A stretch of DNA of 64,000 nucleotides, taken from the NCBI RefSeq assembly GCF_030815975.1, contig NZ_JAUSXL010000002.1, positions 124,001-188,000 on the forward strand, in the 5' to 3' direction. Of the stretch, positions 1-10,956 are shown piece by piece; positions within the stretch are counted from its first letter, which is position 1, and each line of letters opens with the position of its first letter. Below the pieces are notes generated by a model that saw only the letters and a list, made by a program, of their open reading frames with translations, was not told the origin of the DNA and did not search any database. The translations under genes were made by a program, and so were the position numbers. This DNA comes from Variovorax paradoxus. GTDB lineage: Bacteria > Pseudomonadota > Gammaproteobacteria > Burkholderiales > Burkholderiaceae_C.

Positions 1-286
1 GGCCGGCCTGGGCCACCCGGATGCCAGCCTCCACGGTCTGGGGAAAGGCGATCGGGGCGAAGTAGTTGCACTGCGTCTCGACCACGAAGCCGATGGTCTG
101 CCCCTGGTGGATGTCGAGCGCGCCGCGTTCGATCAGCAGCGCATTCACCGCGGTGTCGAACCAGCTGTAGTAGACGACGTTGTTGACATGGCCGTACATG
201 TCGTTGTCGGCCCAGCGCGTGGGAATGCTGCGAAAGGCGCGGTAGCTGCTTCGGGAATGCGGCGCGGGTTTGGAGTCGGAGCTCAT
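1..286 (-). CDS. 4HBT-type acyl-CoA thioesterase, 3' end outside window
   Basis: This is the N-terminal 95 residues of a hotdog-fold thioesterase of the YbgC/FadM type, which hydrolyses acyl-CoA thioesters in the cytoplasm. It reads [12 protein letters not shown] and then [14 protein letters not shown], the 4HBT signature with the catalytic Asp and the GHVNN turn, followed by [13 protein letters not shown]. The start ATG (286-284) overlaps the stop of the upstream deacetylase-like gene by four bases, so the two are translationally coupled. Substrate cannot be told from this fragment. The call is firm at family level. Confidence 0.85.
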   Translation of the reverse strand, partial: MSSDSKPAPHSRSSYRAFRSIPTRWADNDMYGHVNNVVYYSWFDTAVNALLIERGALDIHQGQTIGFVVETQCNYFAPIAFPQTVEAGIRVAQAG

Positions 287-1218
287 CGCGCGGCATTCTG
301 CCAGCGGCGCCAGTAGTCGAACGCCACCCTGAAAGTGCCCAGCTGCACCTGCACCGTCTCGGCGATGTCGCTGGCGTAGCCTCCGGCCATCGCGAAGGCC
401 AGCGGAACGCGGCGCTGCCAGGCCCAGTCGAACACCCGGCGGTCGCGCGCCTCCAGGCCGTCGAACGTCAGCTTGAGCCGGCCGAGCCGGTCGCGCTCGA
501 AGGGGTCGGCACCCGCCAGGTAGATCACCAGGCCGGGCGAGAAGCGCCGTTCCAGCTCGTCGAGCGCCTGCTCCAGCGCGCTGAGGTAGTCGGCATCGCC
601 GCAGCCGTCGGGCAGCTCGACGTCGAGGTCGCTGGCCTCCTTGCGGAACGGAAAGTTCTTCTGTCCGTGCAGCGACAGCGTGAAGACGCTCGGATCGCTG
701 CGGAAGATGCTGGCCGTGCCGTTGCCCTGGTGCACGTCGAGGTCGATCACCGCGACCTTGAGCTGCCGGCCGCCGCGGCCGTGCTCCGCCTGCATCAGCC
801 GCGCGGCCACCGCGGCGTCGTTGAAGACGCAGAATCCGCCGCCCTTGTCGGCATAGGCGTGGTGCGTGCCGCCCGCCATGTTGGCCGCCACGCCGCCGGC
901 GAATGCCGCGCGGCAGGCCGCAATGGTCGCCCCGGTGGAGCGGCGCGAACGCTCGACCATCGCCTCGCTCCAGGGAAAGCCGATCTCCCGCATGGCCTGC
1001 GCGCTCACGCTGCCGTCGCTGATGGCGGCGATCCATTGCGGGGTGTGGGCCAGCGCCAGTTCGCCGTCGGTGGCACGCGGGGCCTGGTCCATGTCCACCG
1101 CCGGCAGGTGCTCGAGCAGGCGGTCGCGCAGCAAGGCATAGCGGGACATGGGGAAGCGATGGCCCGGTGGCAGGGGCAGTACGAACTGGCCGGAATAGAA
1201 CGCGCGCATGGCCTGCAT
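283..1218 (-). CDS. Histone deacetylase family protein (zinc amidohydrolase)
   Basis: A 311-residue cytoplasmic protein of the arginase/deacetylase fold, related to bacterial acetylpolyamine amidohydrolases and HDAC-like enzymes. Visible motifs in order are [19 protein letters not shown] (tandem histidines and the glycine-rich loop), [11 protein letters not shown] (zinc ligands Asp and His), [13 protein letters not shown] (third zinc-ligand Asp region) and AMAGGYA near the C-terminus. Length is typical. Its stop overlaps the downstream thioesterase start by four bases. An alternative start lies at the fourth codon (MRAFYSG). A 9-6-9 palindrome lies just upstream. Deacylation is a family-level inference; the true substrate is unknown. 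Confidence 0.9.
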   Translation of the reverse strand: MQAMRAFYSGQFVLPLPPGHRFPMSRYALLRDRLLEHLPAVDMDQAPRATDGELALAHTPQWIAAISDGSVSAQAMREIGFPWSEAMVERSRRSTGATIAACRAAFAGGVAANMAGGTHHAYADKGGGFCVFNDAAVAARLMQAEHGRGGRQLKVAVIDLDVHQGNGTASIFRSDPSVFTLSLHGQKNFPFRKEASDLDVELPDGCGDADYLSALEQALDELERRFSPGLVIYLAGADPFERDRLGRLKLTFDGLEARDRRVFDWAWQRRVPLAFAMAGGYASDIAETVQVQLGTFRVAFDYWRRWQNAAR

Positions 1219-1234
1219 TCTGGATGCCGGAGCG

Positions 1235-1258
1235 AATTTAGAAAGTGTGTTCTAAATT
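1235..1258. promoter_or_regulatory. Perfect 9-6-9 inverted repeat, unknown operator
   Basis: AATTTAGAA, six bases, then TTCTAAATT form a perfect AT-rich palindrome in GC-rich surroundings. It sits 17 bp upstream of the deacetylase-like gene and in the shared divergent region with phaP. The size fits a dimeric TetR- or MarR-type operator. The cognate regulator is not identifiable here. Confidence 0.55.
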
Positions 1259-1259
1259 G

Positions 1260-1270
1260 CTGCAAAGCAG
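1260..1270. promoter_or_regulatory. PhaR-type operator CTGC-AAA-GCAG
   Basis: CTGCAAAGCAG matches the CTGC-N3-GCAG site described for the PHA-sensing repressor PhaR in Paracoccus. Here it is embedded in a longer perfect hairpin, TTGCTGC-AAA-GCAGCAA (1257-1273). It lies about 10 bp upstream of the -35 of the phaP promoter and 118 bp before the phaP start, where PhaR would be expected to control phasin synthesis. Confidence 0.6.
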
Positions 1271-1280
1271 CAAAACCCCC

Positions 1281-1308
1281 TTGATCGCAAAGCTGTGCTG
1301 CCTATACT
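1281..1308 (+). promoter_or_regulatory. Sigma-70-type promoter of phaP
   Basis: TTGATC (1281-1286), a 16-bp spacer and TATACT (1303-1308) form a good vegetative promoter facing phaP. It predicts an untranslated leader of about 75 nt. The PhaR-type site lies just upstream. Confidence 0.6.
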
Positions 1309-1387
1309 TGAGGCCATGCTGCACCGCAACATAAACGACGAGGCAGCGCAACGTGAACCGACCACCCTTTCCTTCTGGAGATCCCAA

Positions 1388-1939
1388 ATGGCCCTGACCG
1401 CTGACCAAATCCTCGCCGCCCAAAAAGCCAACCTCGAAACCCTGTTCGGCCTGACCACCAAGGCCTTCGAAGGCGTCGAGAAGCTCGTCGAACTCAACGT
1501 GACCGCTTCCAAGGCTGCCCTGGCCGAAGCCGCCGGCACCGCCCAAGCTGCGCTGAACGTCAAGGACGCGCAAGAACTGCTGACGCTGCAAGCCAGCCTG
1601 TTCCAGCCCCTGGCCGAAAAGACCGCTGCCTACAGCCGTCATCTGTATGACATCGCCCAGGGCACCGGCGCCGAGTTCACCAAGGCTTTCGAAGCCAAGG
1701 CCGCTGAAGCCCAGCAAAACTTCGTCGGCCTGGTCGACAGCGCTTCCAAGAACGCACCCGCCGGTTCGGAAACCGCCGTTGCCGTGCTGAAGAGCGCCGT
1801 GGCTGCCGCCAACAACGCTTTCGAATCGGTCCAGAAGGCCGTCAAGCAAGCGTCGGATGTTGCCGAAGCCAACTTCAACGCCGTGTCGACGCAAGCCGTC
1901 GCCGCCGCCAAGACCGCGACCACCTCGCGCAAGCGCTGA
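1388..1939 (+). CDS. phaP: Phasin, PHA granule-associated protein
   Basis: A 183-residue phasin that coats polyhydroxyalkanoate granules. It begins [20 protein letters not shown] and is almost wholly alpha-helical, rich in Ala, Lys and Glu, with no cysteine. The sequence [23 protein letters not shown] is diagnostic of the Burkholderiales phasin_2 family. The ATG at 1388 is chosen because it follows a TCTGGAG ribosome site; in-frame codons further upstream give a head unlike phasins. A PhaR-type operator and promoter precede it and a strong intrinsic terminator follows, so it is monocistronic. Codon use (many AAG, GCC, CTG) is typical of a highly expressed gene. Confidence 0.93.
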   Translation: MALTADQILAAQKANLETLFGLTTKAFEGVEKLVELNVTASKAALAEAAGTAQAALNVKDAQELLTLQASLFQPLAEKTAAYSRHLYDIAQGTGAEFTKAFEAKAAEAQQNFVGLVDSASKNAPAGSETAVAVLKSAVAAANNAFESVQKAVKQASDVAEANFNAVSTQAVAAAKTATTSRKR

Positions 1940-1989
1940 GCCGCCGGCCAAACCAGTTGTCTCCTTGGGTCCTCACGGATCCAATTCAA

Positions 1990-2017
1990 GCCTCGTCTTC
2001 GGACGGGGCTTTTTTTT
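1990..2017 (+). terminator. Intrinsic terminator of phaP
   Basis: GCCTCGTC, a TTCG tetraloop and GACGGGGC form an 8-bp stem with one G-U pair, followed by eight T residues. It lies 51 bp after the phaP stop. Confidence 0.9.
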
Positions 2018-2066
2018 ATCCTGCAGCCGTCTTCGATAATGCCGGTCTCATTTCAGGAGACTCTCC

Positions 2067-2825
2067 ATGCAGATCGACGGCAAGGTTTTTATCGTGACCG
2101 GTGGCGCTTCGGGCCTCGGCGAAGGCACAGTGCGCATGCTGGCTGCGAACGGCGCCAAGGTGGTGATCGCCGACATGCAGGCCGACAAGGGTGAAGCCGT
2201 CGCGCGCGACATCGGCGGCGTGTTCGTCAAATGCGACGTGAGCCAGGAGGCCGACGGCCAGGCCGCCGTTGCCGCGGCGCAGAAGCTCGGCAAGCTGGTG
2301 GGCCTGGTCAACTGCGCGGGCATCGCGCCGGCCGAGAAGACCGTGGGCAAGAACGGCCCGCACGCACTCGCCGTGTTCAGCAAGACCGTCACGGTCAACC
2401 TGATCGGCAGCTTCAACATGATCCGCCTCGCGGCCGATGCCATGAGCAGGAACGAGCCCGAAGCCACGGGCGAGCGCGGCGTGCTGATCTCGACCGCTTC
2501 GGTGGCGGCCTACGACGGCCAGATCGGCCAGGCCGCCTACAGCGCCTCCAAGGGCGGCGTGGTCGGCATGACGCTGCCCATTGCGCGCGACCTGGCGCGC
2601 AACGGCATCCGCAACATGACCATCGCGCCCGGCATCTTCGGCACGCCCATGCTCTTCGGCATGCCCCAAGAGGTGCAGGACGCGCTGGCGGCCAGCGTTC
2701 CCTTCCCCTCCCGCCTGGGCACGCCCGAGGACTACGCCAAGCTCGCCAAGCACATCATCGAGAACGACATGCTCAACGGCGAGGTGATTCGTCTCGACGG
2801 AGCGATTCGGCTTCCGCCCCGGTGA
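2067..2825 (+). CDS. SDR, 3-hydroxyacyl-CoA dehydrogenase type 2-like
   Basis: A 252-residue NAD(P)-dependent short-chain dehydrogenase. It carries the cofactor motif [10 protein letters not shown] at residues 12-21, NCAGIAP, the catalytic Ser in [15 protein letters not shown] and YSASKGG. The insert [24 protein letters not shown] and the tail [13 protein letters not shown] resemble the HSD17B10/type-2 3-hydroxyacyl-CoA dehydrogenase group, so a role in beta-oxidation of short or branched acyl-CoAs is likely. AGGAGA precedes the ATG by six bases. The last 53 bp overlap, in convergent orientation, the end of the YihY gene. Confidence 0.88.
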   Translation: MQIDGKVFIVTGGASGLGEGTVRMLAANGAKVVIADMQADKGEAVARDIGGVFVKCDVSQEADGQAAVAAAQKLGKLVGLVNCAGIAPAEKTVGKNGPHALAVFSKTVTVNLIGSFNMIRLAADAMSRNEPEATGERGVLISTASVAAYDGQIGQAAYSASKGGVVGMTLPIARDLARNGIRNMTIAPGIFGTPMLFGMPQEVQDALAASVPFPSRLGTPEDYAKLAKHIIENDMLNGEVIRLDGAIRLPPR

Positions 2826-3714
2826 GCGGCGGCACCGCCGTGCTGCCGGTGCGGTCCAGCCGCTCGTACTGGGCGATGACCTGGGCCCCCAGCAGCACGA
2901 GCGTGGCGGCAATCTCCAGGCTCAGCAGCACCACGATGGCCGTGGTGAGCGAGCCGTAGACCACGTTGACCTGCGACAGCGTCGAGAAGTACCAGATCAG
3001 CACGCGCCGCGTGGCCTCCCACAGCAGCGCGGCCGTCACGCCCCCGAGCAGCGCATGGCGCAGCGACATCCGGCCGGCCGGCATCACCAGGTAGAGCGAG
3101 GTCAGCATGAAGATCTCGCCGCCCAGCCCCAGCAAGTAGAGGAGCAGGCCCGACACCCCCGACAGCGACCATCTGCGGCCCAGCAGGTCGACGCTTTCCT
3201 GGCCCACCAGCTGCAGCGCGCCCGACACCAGCGTGACCAGAAGCAGGCCCACGCACAGGAACAGGATGTAGAGATAGGGCATGAGCGCCGAAACCAGGAA
3301 ATGGCGCCGGTGGTCGGCCTTGCGGTGATGGAAGATCACCGCCATGGCGCTTTCGAGCACGCTGAAGGCCAGCGAGCTGAAGAAGATCATGGTCACGAAC
3401 AGCACCGGCCCCATCACGTCGCGATGCTGGAGAAAGTTCGACAGCTCCGCCACGATCGCCTTCGACTGCCCCGGCAACAGCCATTCGAGGTACCGGCCGA
3501 TGGTGCGCAGCAGCTCGGCCTGCTCGATCAGGTGCGACATCGCGATCACGCTCACGATCAGGAGCGGCACGATGGAAAGCAGGGCGTAGTAGGCCACGGC
3601 GCCCGCGAGCAGCAGCCCCTGGTTGGCGCGGAAAGCCTTGAGCGCATCCCAGGCGAATCGCAAGGGATGGCGCAACAGCGGCGCGGCGTGGTGCAATGGG
3701 TTGGGCGTCGTCAT
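2773..3714 (-). CDS. YihY/BrkB family inner-membrane protein
   Basis: A 313-residue polytopic membrane protein of the YihY/BrkB family, often misnamed ribonuclease BN. The diagnostic stretch [20 protein letters not shown] is near the N-terminus, and about six hydrophobic segments follow, including [18 protein letters not shown] and [22 protein letters not shown]. The start MTTPNPLHH (3714) is preferred over an upstream ATG whose extra residues (RGRHTARSWN) do not fit the family. It diverges from dnaG with 82 bp between starts, and its 3' end runs 53 bp into the convergent SDR. Molecular function is not established. Confidence 0.9.
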   Translation of the reverse strand: MTTPNPLHHAAPLLRHPLRFAWDALKAFRANQGLLLAGAVAYYALLSIVPLLIVSVIAMSHLIEQAELLRTIGRYLEWLLPGQSKAIVAELSNFLQHRDVMGPVLFVTMIFFSSLAFSVLESAMAVIFHHRKADHRRHFLVSALMPYLYILFLCVGLLLVTLVSGALQLVGQESVDLLGRRWSLSGVSGLLLYLLGLGGEIFMLTSLYLVMPAGRMSLRHALLGGVTAALLWEATRRVLIWYFSTLSQVNVVYGSLTTAIVVLLSLEIAATLVLLGAQVIAQYERLDRTGSTAVPPLTGAEAESLRRDESPRR

Positions 3715-3772
3715 CCGTGGATTCCAGCTGCGGGCAGTATGGCGTCCGCGCACGGGCGTTCGAACGCTTGCG

Positions 3773-3778
3773 TATGAT
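3773..3778 (+). promoter_or_regulatory. Possible -10 element for dnaG
   Basis: TATGAT lies 18 bp before the dnaG start in the 82-bp divergent gap. No convincing -35 was found at 16-18 bp, so only the -10 is proposed. Transcripts from it would have a very short leader. Confidence 0.35.
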
Positions 3779-3796
3779 TTGCCGCTCTTCGCCTAC

Positions 3797-5776
3797 ATGA
3801 CCATCCCCGCTTCTTTCATCCAGGAACTCATCGCGCGCGCCGACGTGGTGGAAATCGTCGGGCGCTATGTGCAGCTCAGGAAGGCCGGCGCCAACTTCAT
3901 GGGCCTGTGCCCGTTCCACGGCGAAAAGTCGCCCTCCTTCTCGGTCAGCCCCACCAAGCAGTTCTATCACTGCTTCGGCTGCGGGGTCCATGGCAACGCC
4001 ATCGGCTTTCTCATGGAGCATGCGGGCATGGGTTTTGTCGAGGCGGTGCACGACCTGGCCGGCCAATACGGCCTGCAGGTGCCCGAGGACGACGCTTCCC
4101 CCGCCGAACGCGCCCGCGCCGCCAACCAGCGCCAGAAGCAGGCCACGCTGAGCGACGTGCTCGAAAAAGCCGGCGAGGCCTACCGCAAGGCCCTGCGGCA
4201 GGCGCCGGGCGCCATCGAATACCTCAAGGGCCGCGGCGTCTCGGGTGAAGTGGCCAAGCAGTTCGGCATCGGCTACGCGCCGGCCGGCTGGCGCGCGCTT
4301 GCGAGCGTGTTTCCCGACTACGACGACCCGCTGCTGGCCGAAAGCGGCCTGGTGATCGTCAACACCGAAGACGGCGCCGAAGACGCCAAGCGCTACGACC
4401 GCTTCCGCGACCGCGTGATGTTCCCCATCCGCAACGTGAAGGGCGAATGCATCGGCTTCGGCGGCCGGGTGCTCGGCGACGAAAAGCCCAAGTACCTGAA
4501 CTCGCCCGAAACGCCGGTGTTCAGCAAGGGCCGCGAGCTCTACGGCCTGTACGAGGCGCGCGCCGCCTTCCGCGAACGCGGCTTCGCGCTGGTGACCGAA
4601 GGCTACATGGACGTGGTCGCCCTGGCCCAGCTCGGCTTTCCGAATGCCGTGGCCACGCTCGGCACGGCCTGCACCACGGAGCATGTGCAAAAACTCTTCC
4701 GGTTCACCGAATCGGTGGTGTTCAGCTTCGACGGCGATGCGGCCGGCCGCCGCGCCGCTCGCAAGGCGCTCGACGGCGCCCTGCCCTACGCCACCGACGT
4801 GCGCAGCATCAAGTTCCTGTTCCTGCCGGCCGAGCACGACCCCGACAGCTTCATCCGCGAATTCGGCGCCGAGGCATTCGCGCGCTTCATTCAGGAAGCC
4901 ACGCCGTTGTCGCGCTTCATGCTCGAGGCCGCGCGCGAAGGCTGCGACCTGGGCACCGCCGAAGGCCGCGCGCACATGACGAGCAACGTGCGCCCGCTCT
5001 GGAGCGCGATGCCCGACGGCGCGCTTAAGCGCCAGCTGCTGAGCGAGATTGCCACGCTGGTGCAGCTCGACGCGGCGGCGCTCTCCGAACTCTGGGCCTC
5101 CACTCCCGGCCCGCGCAAGCCGGCCGCGGCACCAGGCCAGCGCCATGGCGAGCCGGGCCACGAGAGCGACTACCCGGACATGCCGCCGCCGGCCGAATAC
5201 GCGCCGCCGCGCTATGAAAGCGATAGCAATCCGCGCAAATTCACCAAGGGCAAGCGCTGGAGCGGCAAGTTCGAGGCGCCGATCGAGCCATTGCGCGGCC
5301 GGGGCAAGCCGCCGAGCCGGCCGGACGTGGCGGCGCGGCTGCTGCTGTCGAACATGGCGCAGTGGGATGCGCTGTCGCACGAGTTGCACCTGATGCTGTG
5401 CGATCTGCCGGGCCCGCACGGGGCGCTTTTCACCTGGCTCGACAGCCAGTTGCACGAGCACGGCGTGCAGCCGTGGGCGGCACTTCGCGAAGGCATGCGC
5501 GGGCTCGATTTCGAAGCTTTGGCCGAGCGGCTCATGAACGTCGCCGATACCGCGCCGGTGCCCGAGGGCGAGGAAGATCAGCACCTCGCCGATGCCGCCA
5601 AGGAACTCGCGAGCGTGCTCGACTTCATGCTCGACGACCGCCTGAAAGCCCAGCAAAGCGAAGCCATTGCCGCCGTCGGAAAGGACCCCAAGGCGCTGGA
5701 GCGCTACAAGGCGCTGGAGGCCCGGCGGCTCGAATTGCGCAACCGATTGAACCCGCGCGGTGCAGAAACTGCTTGA
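3797..5776 (+). CDS. dnaG: DNA primase
   Basis: A 659-residue DnaG that makes RNA primers at the replication fork. The N-terminal CHC2 zinc finger is complete (C38, H41, C59, C62 in LCPFHGEKSPSF and YHCFGCGVHG). The RNA polymerase core follows with KYLNSPETPVFSKG, then the Toprim domain with its Glu in VTEGYMDVVAL (about residue 265) and DGD in FSFDGDAAGRRA (about residue 312). The C-terminal third, after a low-complexity Pro-rich linker near residues 430-500, should be the DnaB-binding helical domain. ATG at 3797 gives the usual MTIPASFIQELIARADVVEI start. rpsU is not next door, unlike the classical rpsU-dnaG-rpoD operon. Confidence 0.98.
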   Translation: MTIPASFIQELIARADVVEIVGRYVQLRKAGANFMGLCPFHGEKSPSFSVSPTKQFYHCFGCGVHGNAIGFLMEHAGMGFVEAVHDLAGQYGLQVPEDDASPAERARAANQRQKQATLSDVLEKAGEAYRKALRQAPGAIEYLKGRGVSGEVAKQFGIGYAPAGWRALASVFPDYDDPLLAESGLVIVNTEDGAEDAKRYDRFRDRVMFPIRNVKGECIGFGGRVLGDEKPKYLNSPETPVFSKGRELYGLYEARAAFRERGFALVTEGYMDVVALAQLGFPNAVATLGTACTTEHVQKLFRFTESVVFSFDGDAAGRRAARKALDGALPYATDVRSIKFLFLPAEHDPDSFIREFGAEAFARFIQEATPLSRFMLEAAREGCDLGTAEGRAHMTSNVRPLWSAMPDGALKRQLLSEIATLVQLDAAALSELWASTPGPRKPAAAPGQRHGEPGHESDYPDMPPPAEYAPPRYESDSNPRKFTKGKRWSGKFEAPIEPLRGRGKPPSRPDVAARLLLSNMAQWDALSHELHLMLCDLPGPHGALFTWLDSQLHEHGVQPWAALREGMRGLDFEALAERLMNVADTAPVPEGEEDQHLADAAKELASVLDFMLDDRLKAQQSEAIAAVGKDPKALERYKALEARRLELRNRLNPRGAETA

Positions 5777-5798
5777 TATTTGCGAAATAGGCTATAAT
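5773..5798 (+). promoter_or_regulatory. Strong promoter between dnaG and rpoD
   Basis: A perfect TATAAT lies at 5793-5798. The -35 is ambiguous: TTGATA (5773-5778) gives a 14-bp spacer, while CTGCTT (5769-5774) gives 18 bp. TTGCGAA (5780-5786) and TTCGCAA (5806-5812) flank the -10 as an inverted repeat. GCGAAATAGGC and GCGAAATTAGGC are near-direct repeats 34 bp apart. The promoter overlaps the end of dnaG and would drive rpoD with a leader of about 300 nt. Confidence 0.65.
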
Positions 5799-5821
5799 GT
5801 AAGGCTTCGCAACTGGCGAAA

Positions 5822-6060
5822 TTAGGCAAGAGCGACAGCAGCACCTCCGGGCCGACCCCCAGCGCAACGCACTCCAACGGAAAGAATCCGGCGGAAAGGG
5901 TCAATAACCGCAAGGACTGCACACCAAATGTTCGCCCGACATCTTGCCTGACGAGGAATTTCTTCCTCTTTCCCAATTGTCTGTCCGTGCCTGCGCGCGG
6001 GCGTTGTGTCTTGTCCGTGCCTGTGCACGGGCTCTGGTGGCGCTGCCCGAAGGGCGGTGC
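5822..6060 (+). promoter_or_regulatory. Structured 5' leader of rpoD
   Basis: No gene is seen between dnaG and rpoD, but the stretch is rich in complementary pairs. TTAGGCAAGA (5822-5831) pairs over 10 bp with TCTTGCCTGA (5942-5951), closing a domain of about 130 nt. Two tandem hairpins follow 30 bp apart: CCGTGC-CTGC-GCGCGG (5985-6000) and CCGTGC-CTGT-GCACGG (6015-6030). A third, GCCC-GAA-GGGC, lies near 6045-6055. There is no T tract, so this is not a simple terminator. A regulatory leader or RNA stability element is inferred. Confidence 0.45.
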
Positions 6061-6103
6061 GCCTGTGATTTCCGCTTGTTCATTCTTGCCGTAACGAGGT
6101 CGT

Positions 6104-8458
<2,355 letters not shown>

Positions 8459-8480
8459 TCCGGGTTCCCTGAAGCCACAA

Positions 8481-8524
8481 GCGCCCGCAGCGCCCCGTCA
8501 TACGGGCGGCGGGCGCTCTCTTTT
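8481..8524 (+). terminator. Intrinsic terminator of rpoD
   Basis: GCGCCCGC (8481-8488) pairs with GCGGGCGC (8509-8516). An inner stem CGCCC...GGGCG extends it with one bulge and a CAT loop. TCTCTTTT follows immediately. Confidence 0.88.
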
Positions 8525-8558
8525 GTGCAACGCAAACAAGAAGAATGGAGCCATCGCC

Positions 8559-9794
8559 ATGAATCCCGATGCAGACAAACTCTGGCAGGCCCCGCGCTGG
8601 GCACTGGCCGTGCTGCTCGCGGTACTGGGCATGCTGGGCCCGTTCTCCATCGACACGTACATTCCGGCCTTCTCGGGCATTGCGCATTCCATCGGCGCCA
8701 CGCCGGCCGAAATGCAGCAGACGCTTTCGGCCTACCTGTTCGGCTTTGCGTTCATGAACCTGTTCCATGGCGCCCTGTCGGACAGCTTCGGCCGCCGGCC
8801 CGTGGTGCTGTGGGGCCTGGCGGTATTCACCATCGCTTCTCTGGGCTGCGCGCTGTCGCAGACCATCGCGCAGCTGGTGCTGTTCCGCGGGCTGCAGGGG
8901 CTTTCGACCGGCGCGGGCATCGTGGTTTCGCGCGCGGTGATCCGCGACATGTTCCCGCCCGCCGAGGCGCAGCGGGTGATGAGCCAGGTCACCATCTATT
9001 TCGGCGTGGCGCCGGCCATTGCGCCGATCATCGGCGGCTTCCTGTTCGTGCATGCGGGCTGGCACGCGGTGTTCTGGTTCCTGGTGGCGGTCGGCGTGGT
9101 GCTGTTTGCGGCCAACTACAAGCTGCTGCCCGAGACGCTGCATCCCTCGCACCGCCAGTCCTTCCATGGGCGGCACCTGATGCGCGGCTACTGGGACCTG
9201 TGCTCCGACCCGCGTTTTCTGCTGCTCGCGCTCGCGAGCGGCGTTCCGTTCAACGGCATGTTCCTCTATGTGCTGGCCGCGCCCGCCTTCCTGGGCGACC
9301 ACCTCTCGCTGCAGCCGCAGCAGTTCTTCTGGTTCTTCCTGCTGACCATCGGCGGCATCATGCTGGGTGCGCGCGCGAGCGGCCGCATGGCCGGCAAGGT
9401 GACGCCCAAGCGGCAGATCCGCGACGGCTTCCTGATCATGCTGGTCACCTCGGTGGTCAACGTGGTTGCCAACAGCTTCTTCGACGCGCACGTGGCCTGG
9501 GCGCTCTGGCCGCTCGCGGTGTTCGCCTTCGGCTGGGCGCTGATGGTGCCGGTGGTCACGCTGCTGGTGCTCGACCTGCACCCTGAGCGGCGCGGCATGG
9601 CCTCTTCGCTGCAGGCCGTGATCGGCTCGACGGCCAACGGGGTGGTGGCCGGCGCCATCGCGCCGCTGGTGATGCATTCCACCCTCGCCCTCGCACTCAC
9701 CTCCACGGCGATGCTCGGCATCGGCCTGGTGGCCTGGGTCTGGCTGCACGGCCGCTGGCCCGACATCGGCCGCACCCTAGCCAACGACATCTGA
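8559..9794 (+). CDS. Bcr/CflA family MFS drug-resistance exporter
   Basis: A 411-residue, 12-helix major facilitator transporter. PFSIDTYIPAF in helix 1 carries the acidic residue typical of drug:H+ antiporter family 1. GALSDSFGRRPVVLWGL is the loop 2-3 signature, and GAGIVVSRAVIRDMF matches the Bcr/CflA motif C region. This suggests proton-driven efflux of small toxic molecules; the substrate is unknown. The ATG at 8559 follows a GGAG eight bases upstream; the in-frame TTG at 8523 falls inside the rpoD terminator. The HPP gene starts 13 bp downstream, so the two and the following SMR gene look like one operon. Confidence 0.88.
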   Translation: MNPDADKLWQAPRWALAVLLAVLGMLGPFSIDTYIPAFSGIAHSIGATPAEMQQTLSAYLFGFAFMNLFHGALSDSFGRRPVVLWGLAVFTIASLGCALSQTIAQLVLFRGLQGLSTGAGIVVSRAVIRDMFPPAEAQRVMSQVTIYFGVAPAIAPIIGGFLFVHAGWHAVFWFLVAVGVVLFAANYKLLPETLHPSHRQSFHGRHLMRGYWDLCSDPRFLLLALASGVPFNGMFLYVLAAPAFLGDHLSLQPQQFFWFFLLTIGGIMLGARASGRMAGKVTPKRQIRDGFLIMLVTSVVNVVANSFFDAHVAWALWPLAVFAFGWALMVPVVTLLVLDLHPERRGMASSLQAVIGSTANGVVAGAIAPLVMHSTLALALTSTAMLGIGLVAWVWLHGRWPDIGRTLANDI

Positions 9795-9807
9795 AAGAAG
9801 CGATTCG

Positions 9808-10938
9808 ATGCAGCTTTCCCCGCTCCTGACCCACGCGCGCGCCTGGCTGCCAGGCCGCACCACCGTCGACATGCGCGAAAGGCTGCGCGCGGTCTGCGGC
9901 GCCGCCATCGGCCTGTTGATCACGGCCGTGCTGTGCCGCTGGCTGGCCGAGCCGCTGGGCAGCAGCGTCTGGCTGATCGCACCGCTGGGGGCCAGCGCCG
10001 TGCTGGTGTTCGCGGTGCCCGCGAGTCCGCTGGCGCAGCCCTGGTCGGTGATCGGCGGCAACACGCTGTCGGCGATGGTCGGCATTGCCAGCGTGAGCTG
10101 GATTCCCGACCCCGCGCTGAGCGCCTCCGTGGCGGTGGCCGCCGCCATCGGCGTGATGTTCTTCGCGCGCTGCCTGCATCCGCCAGGCGGTGCGGCGGCG
10201 CTGCTCGCGGTGCTCACGCACACGACGCACTTCTCTTCGGCGCTCTTTCCGTTCTTCACCAACTCGCTGCTGCTGGTGCTGGCCGGCGTGGCCTACAACA
10301 CGCTCACCGGGCGGCGCTATCCGCACGTGCAGGTGGCGCAGCCGCCGCGCGCCGATGCACGCTTCAGCCAGGCCGACGTCGACGCGGTGCTGTCGCGCTA
10401 CAACCAGGTGCTGGACATCAGCCGCGACGATCTCGAAGCGCTGATCCAGCAGACCGAGCTCGAGTCGTACAAGCGGCGGCTCGGCACGCTGAACTGCGGC
10501 GACATCATGTCGCCCGGCCCGGTGTCGGTGGAGTTCGGCACGCCGCTGCAGGAGGCCTGGATGCTGATGAACCAGCGCCGCATCAAGGCACTGCCGGTGA
10601 CCGACCGCACGCGGCGCGTGGTCGGCATCGTGACGCAGGCCGACTTCTTTCGCCTGCTCGATCTGGAGCACCACGAAGGCATTGCCGGCAAGCTGCGCGA
10701 CCTGATCCGCGCCACGCGCACCGTGGTGTCGAACAAGCCCGAGGTGGTGGGCCAGATCATGACGCGGCAGGTGCGCGTGGCCAGTGCAGACCGCCCGGTG
10801 GTCGACCTGGTGCCGCTGTTTTCCGAAGGCGGCCACCACCATATCCCCATCATCGACCATGAAAAGCGGCTCACCGGCATGATCACGCAGTCGGATTTCG
10901 TGCGCGCCCTCTACCGTGCCGTGCGGCCGGAGAACTGA
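9808..10938 (+). CDS. HPP-family membrane protein with two CBS domains
   Basis: A 376-residue protein with four transmembrane helices and the family signature CLHPPGGAAAL near residue 118. A soluble C-terminal half contains two CBS domains: IMSPGPVSVEFGTPLQEAW with ALPVTDRTRRVVGIVTQADF, and IMTRQVRVASADRPVVDLV with HHIPIIDHEKRLTGMITQSDF. CBS pairs usually bind adenine nucleotides and act as gates. Plant HPP relatives move nitrite across the plastid membrane, but function in bacteria is open. It lies between two exporter genes with gaps of 13 and 18 bp. Confidence 0.88.
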   Translation: MQLSPLLTHARAWLPGRTTVDMRERLRAVCGAAIGLLITAVLCRWLAEPLGSSVWLIAPLGASAVLVFAVPASPLAQPWSVIGGNTLSAMVGIASVSWIPDPALSASVAVAAAIGVMFFARCLHPPGGAAALLAVLTHTTHFSSALFPFFTNSLLLVLAGVAYNTLTGRRYPHVQVAQPPRADARFSQADVDAVLSRYNQVLDISRDDLEALIQQTELESYKRRLGTLNCGDIMSPGPVSVEFGTPLQEAWMLMNQRRIKALPVTDRTRRVVGIVTQADFFRLLDLEHHEGIAGKLRDLIRATRTVVSNKPEVVGQIMTRQVRVASADRPVVDLVPLFSEGGHHHIPIIDHEKRLTGMITQSDFVRALYRAVRPEN

Positions 10939-10956
10939 AACCCTCAAGGAGCGCGC

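Noticed and set aside
2732..5656. A very long minus-strand open frame of 974 codons across dnaG
   Set aside because: It is antisense to dnaG and the YihY gene; the translation is Ala/Arg/His-rich without family motifs, as usual in GC-rich DNA.
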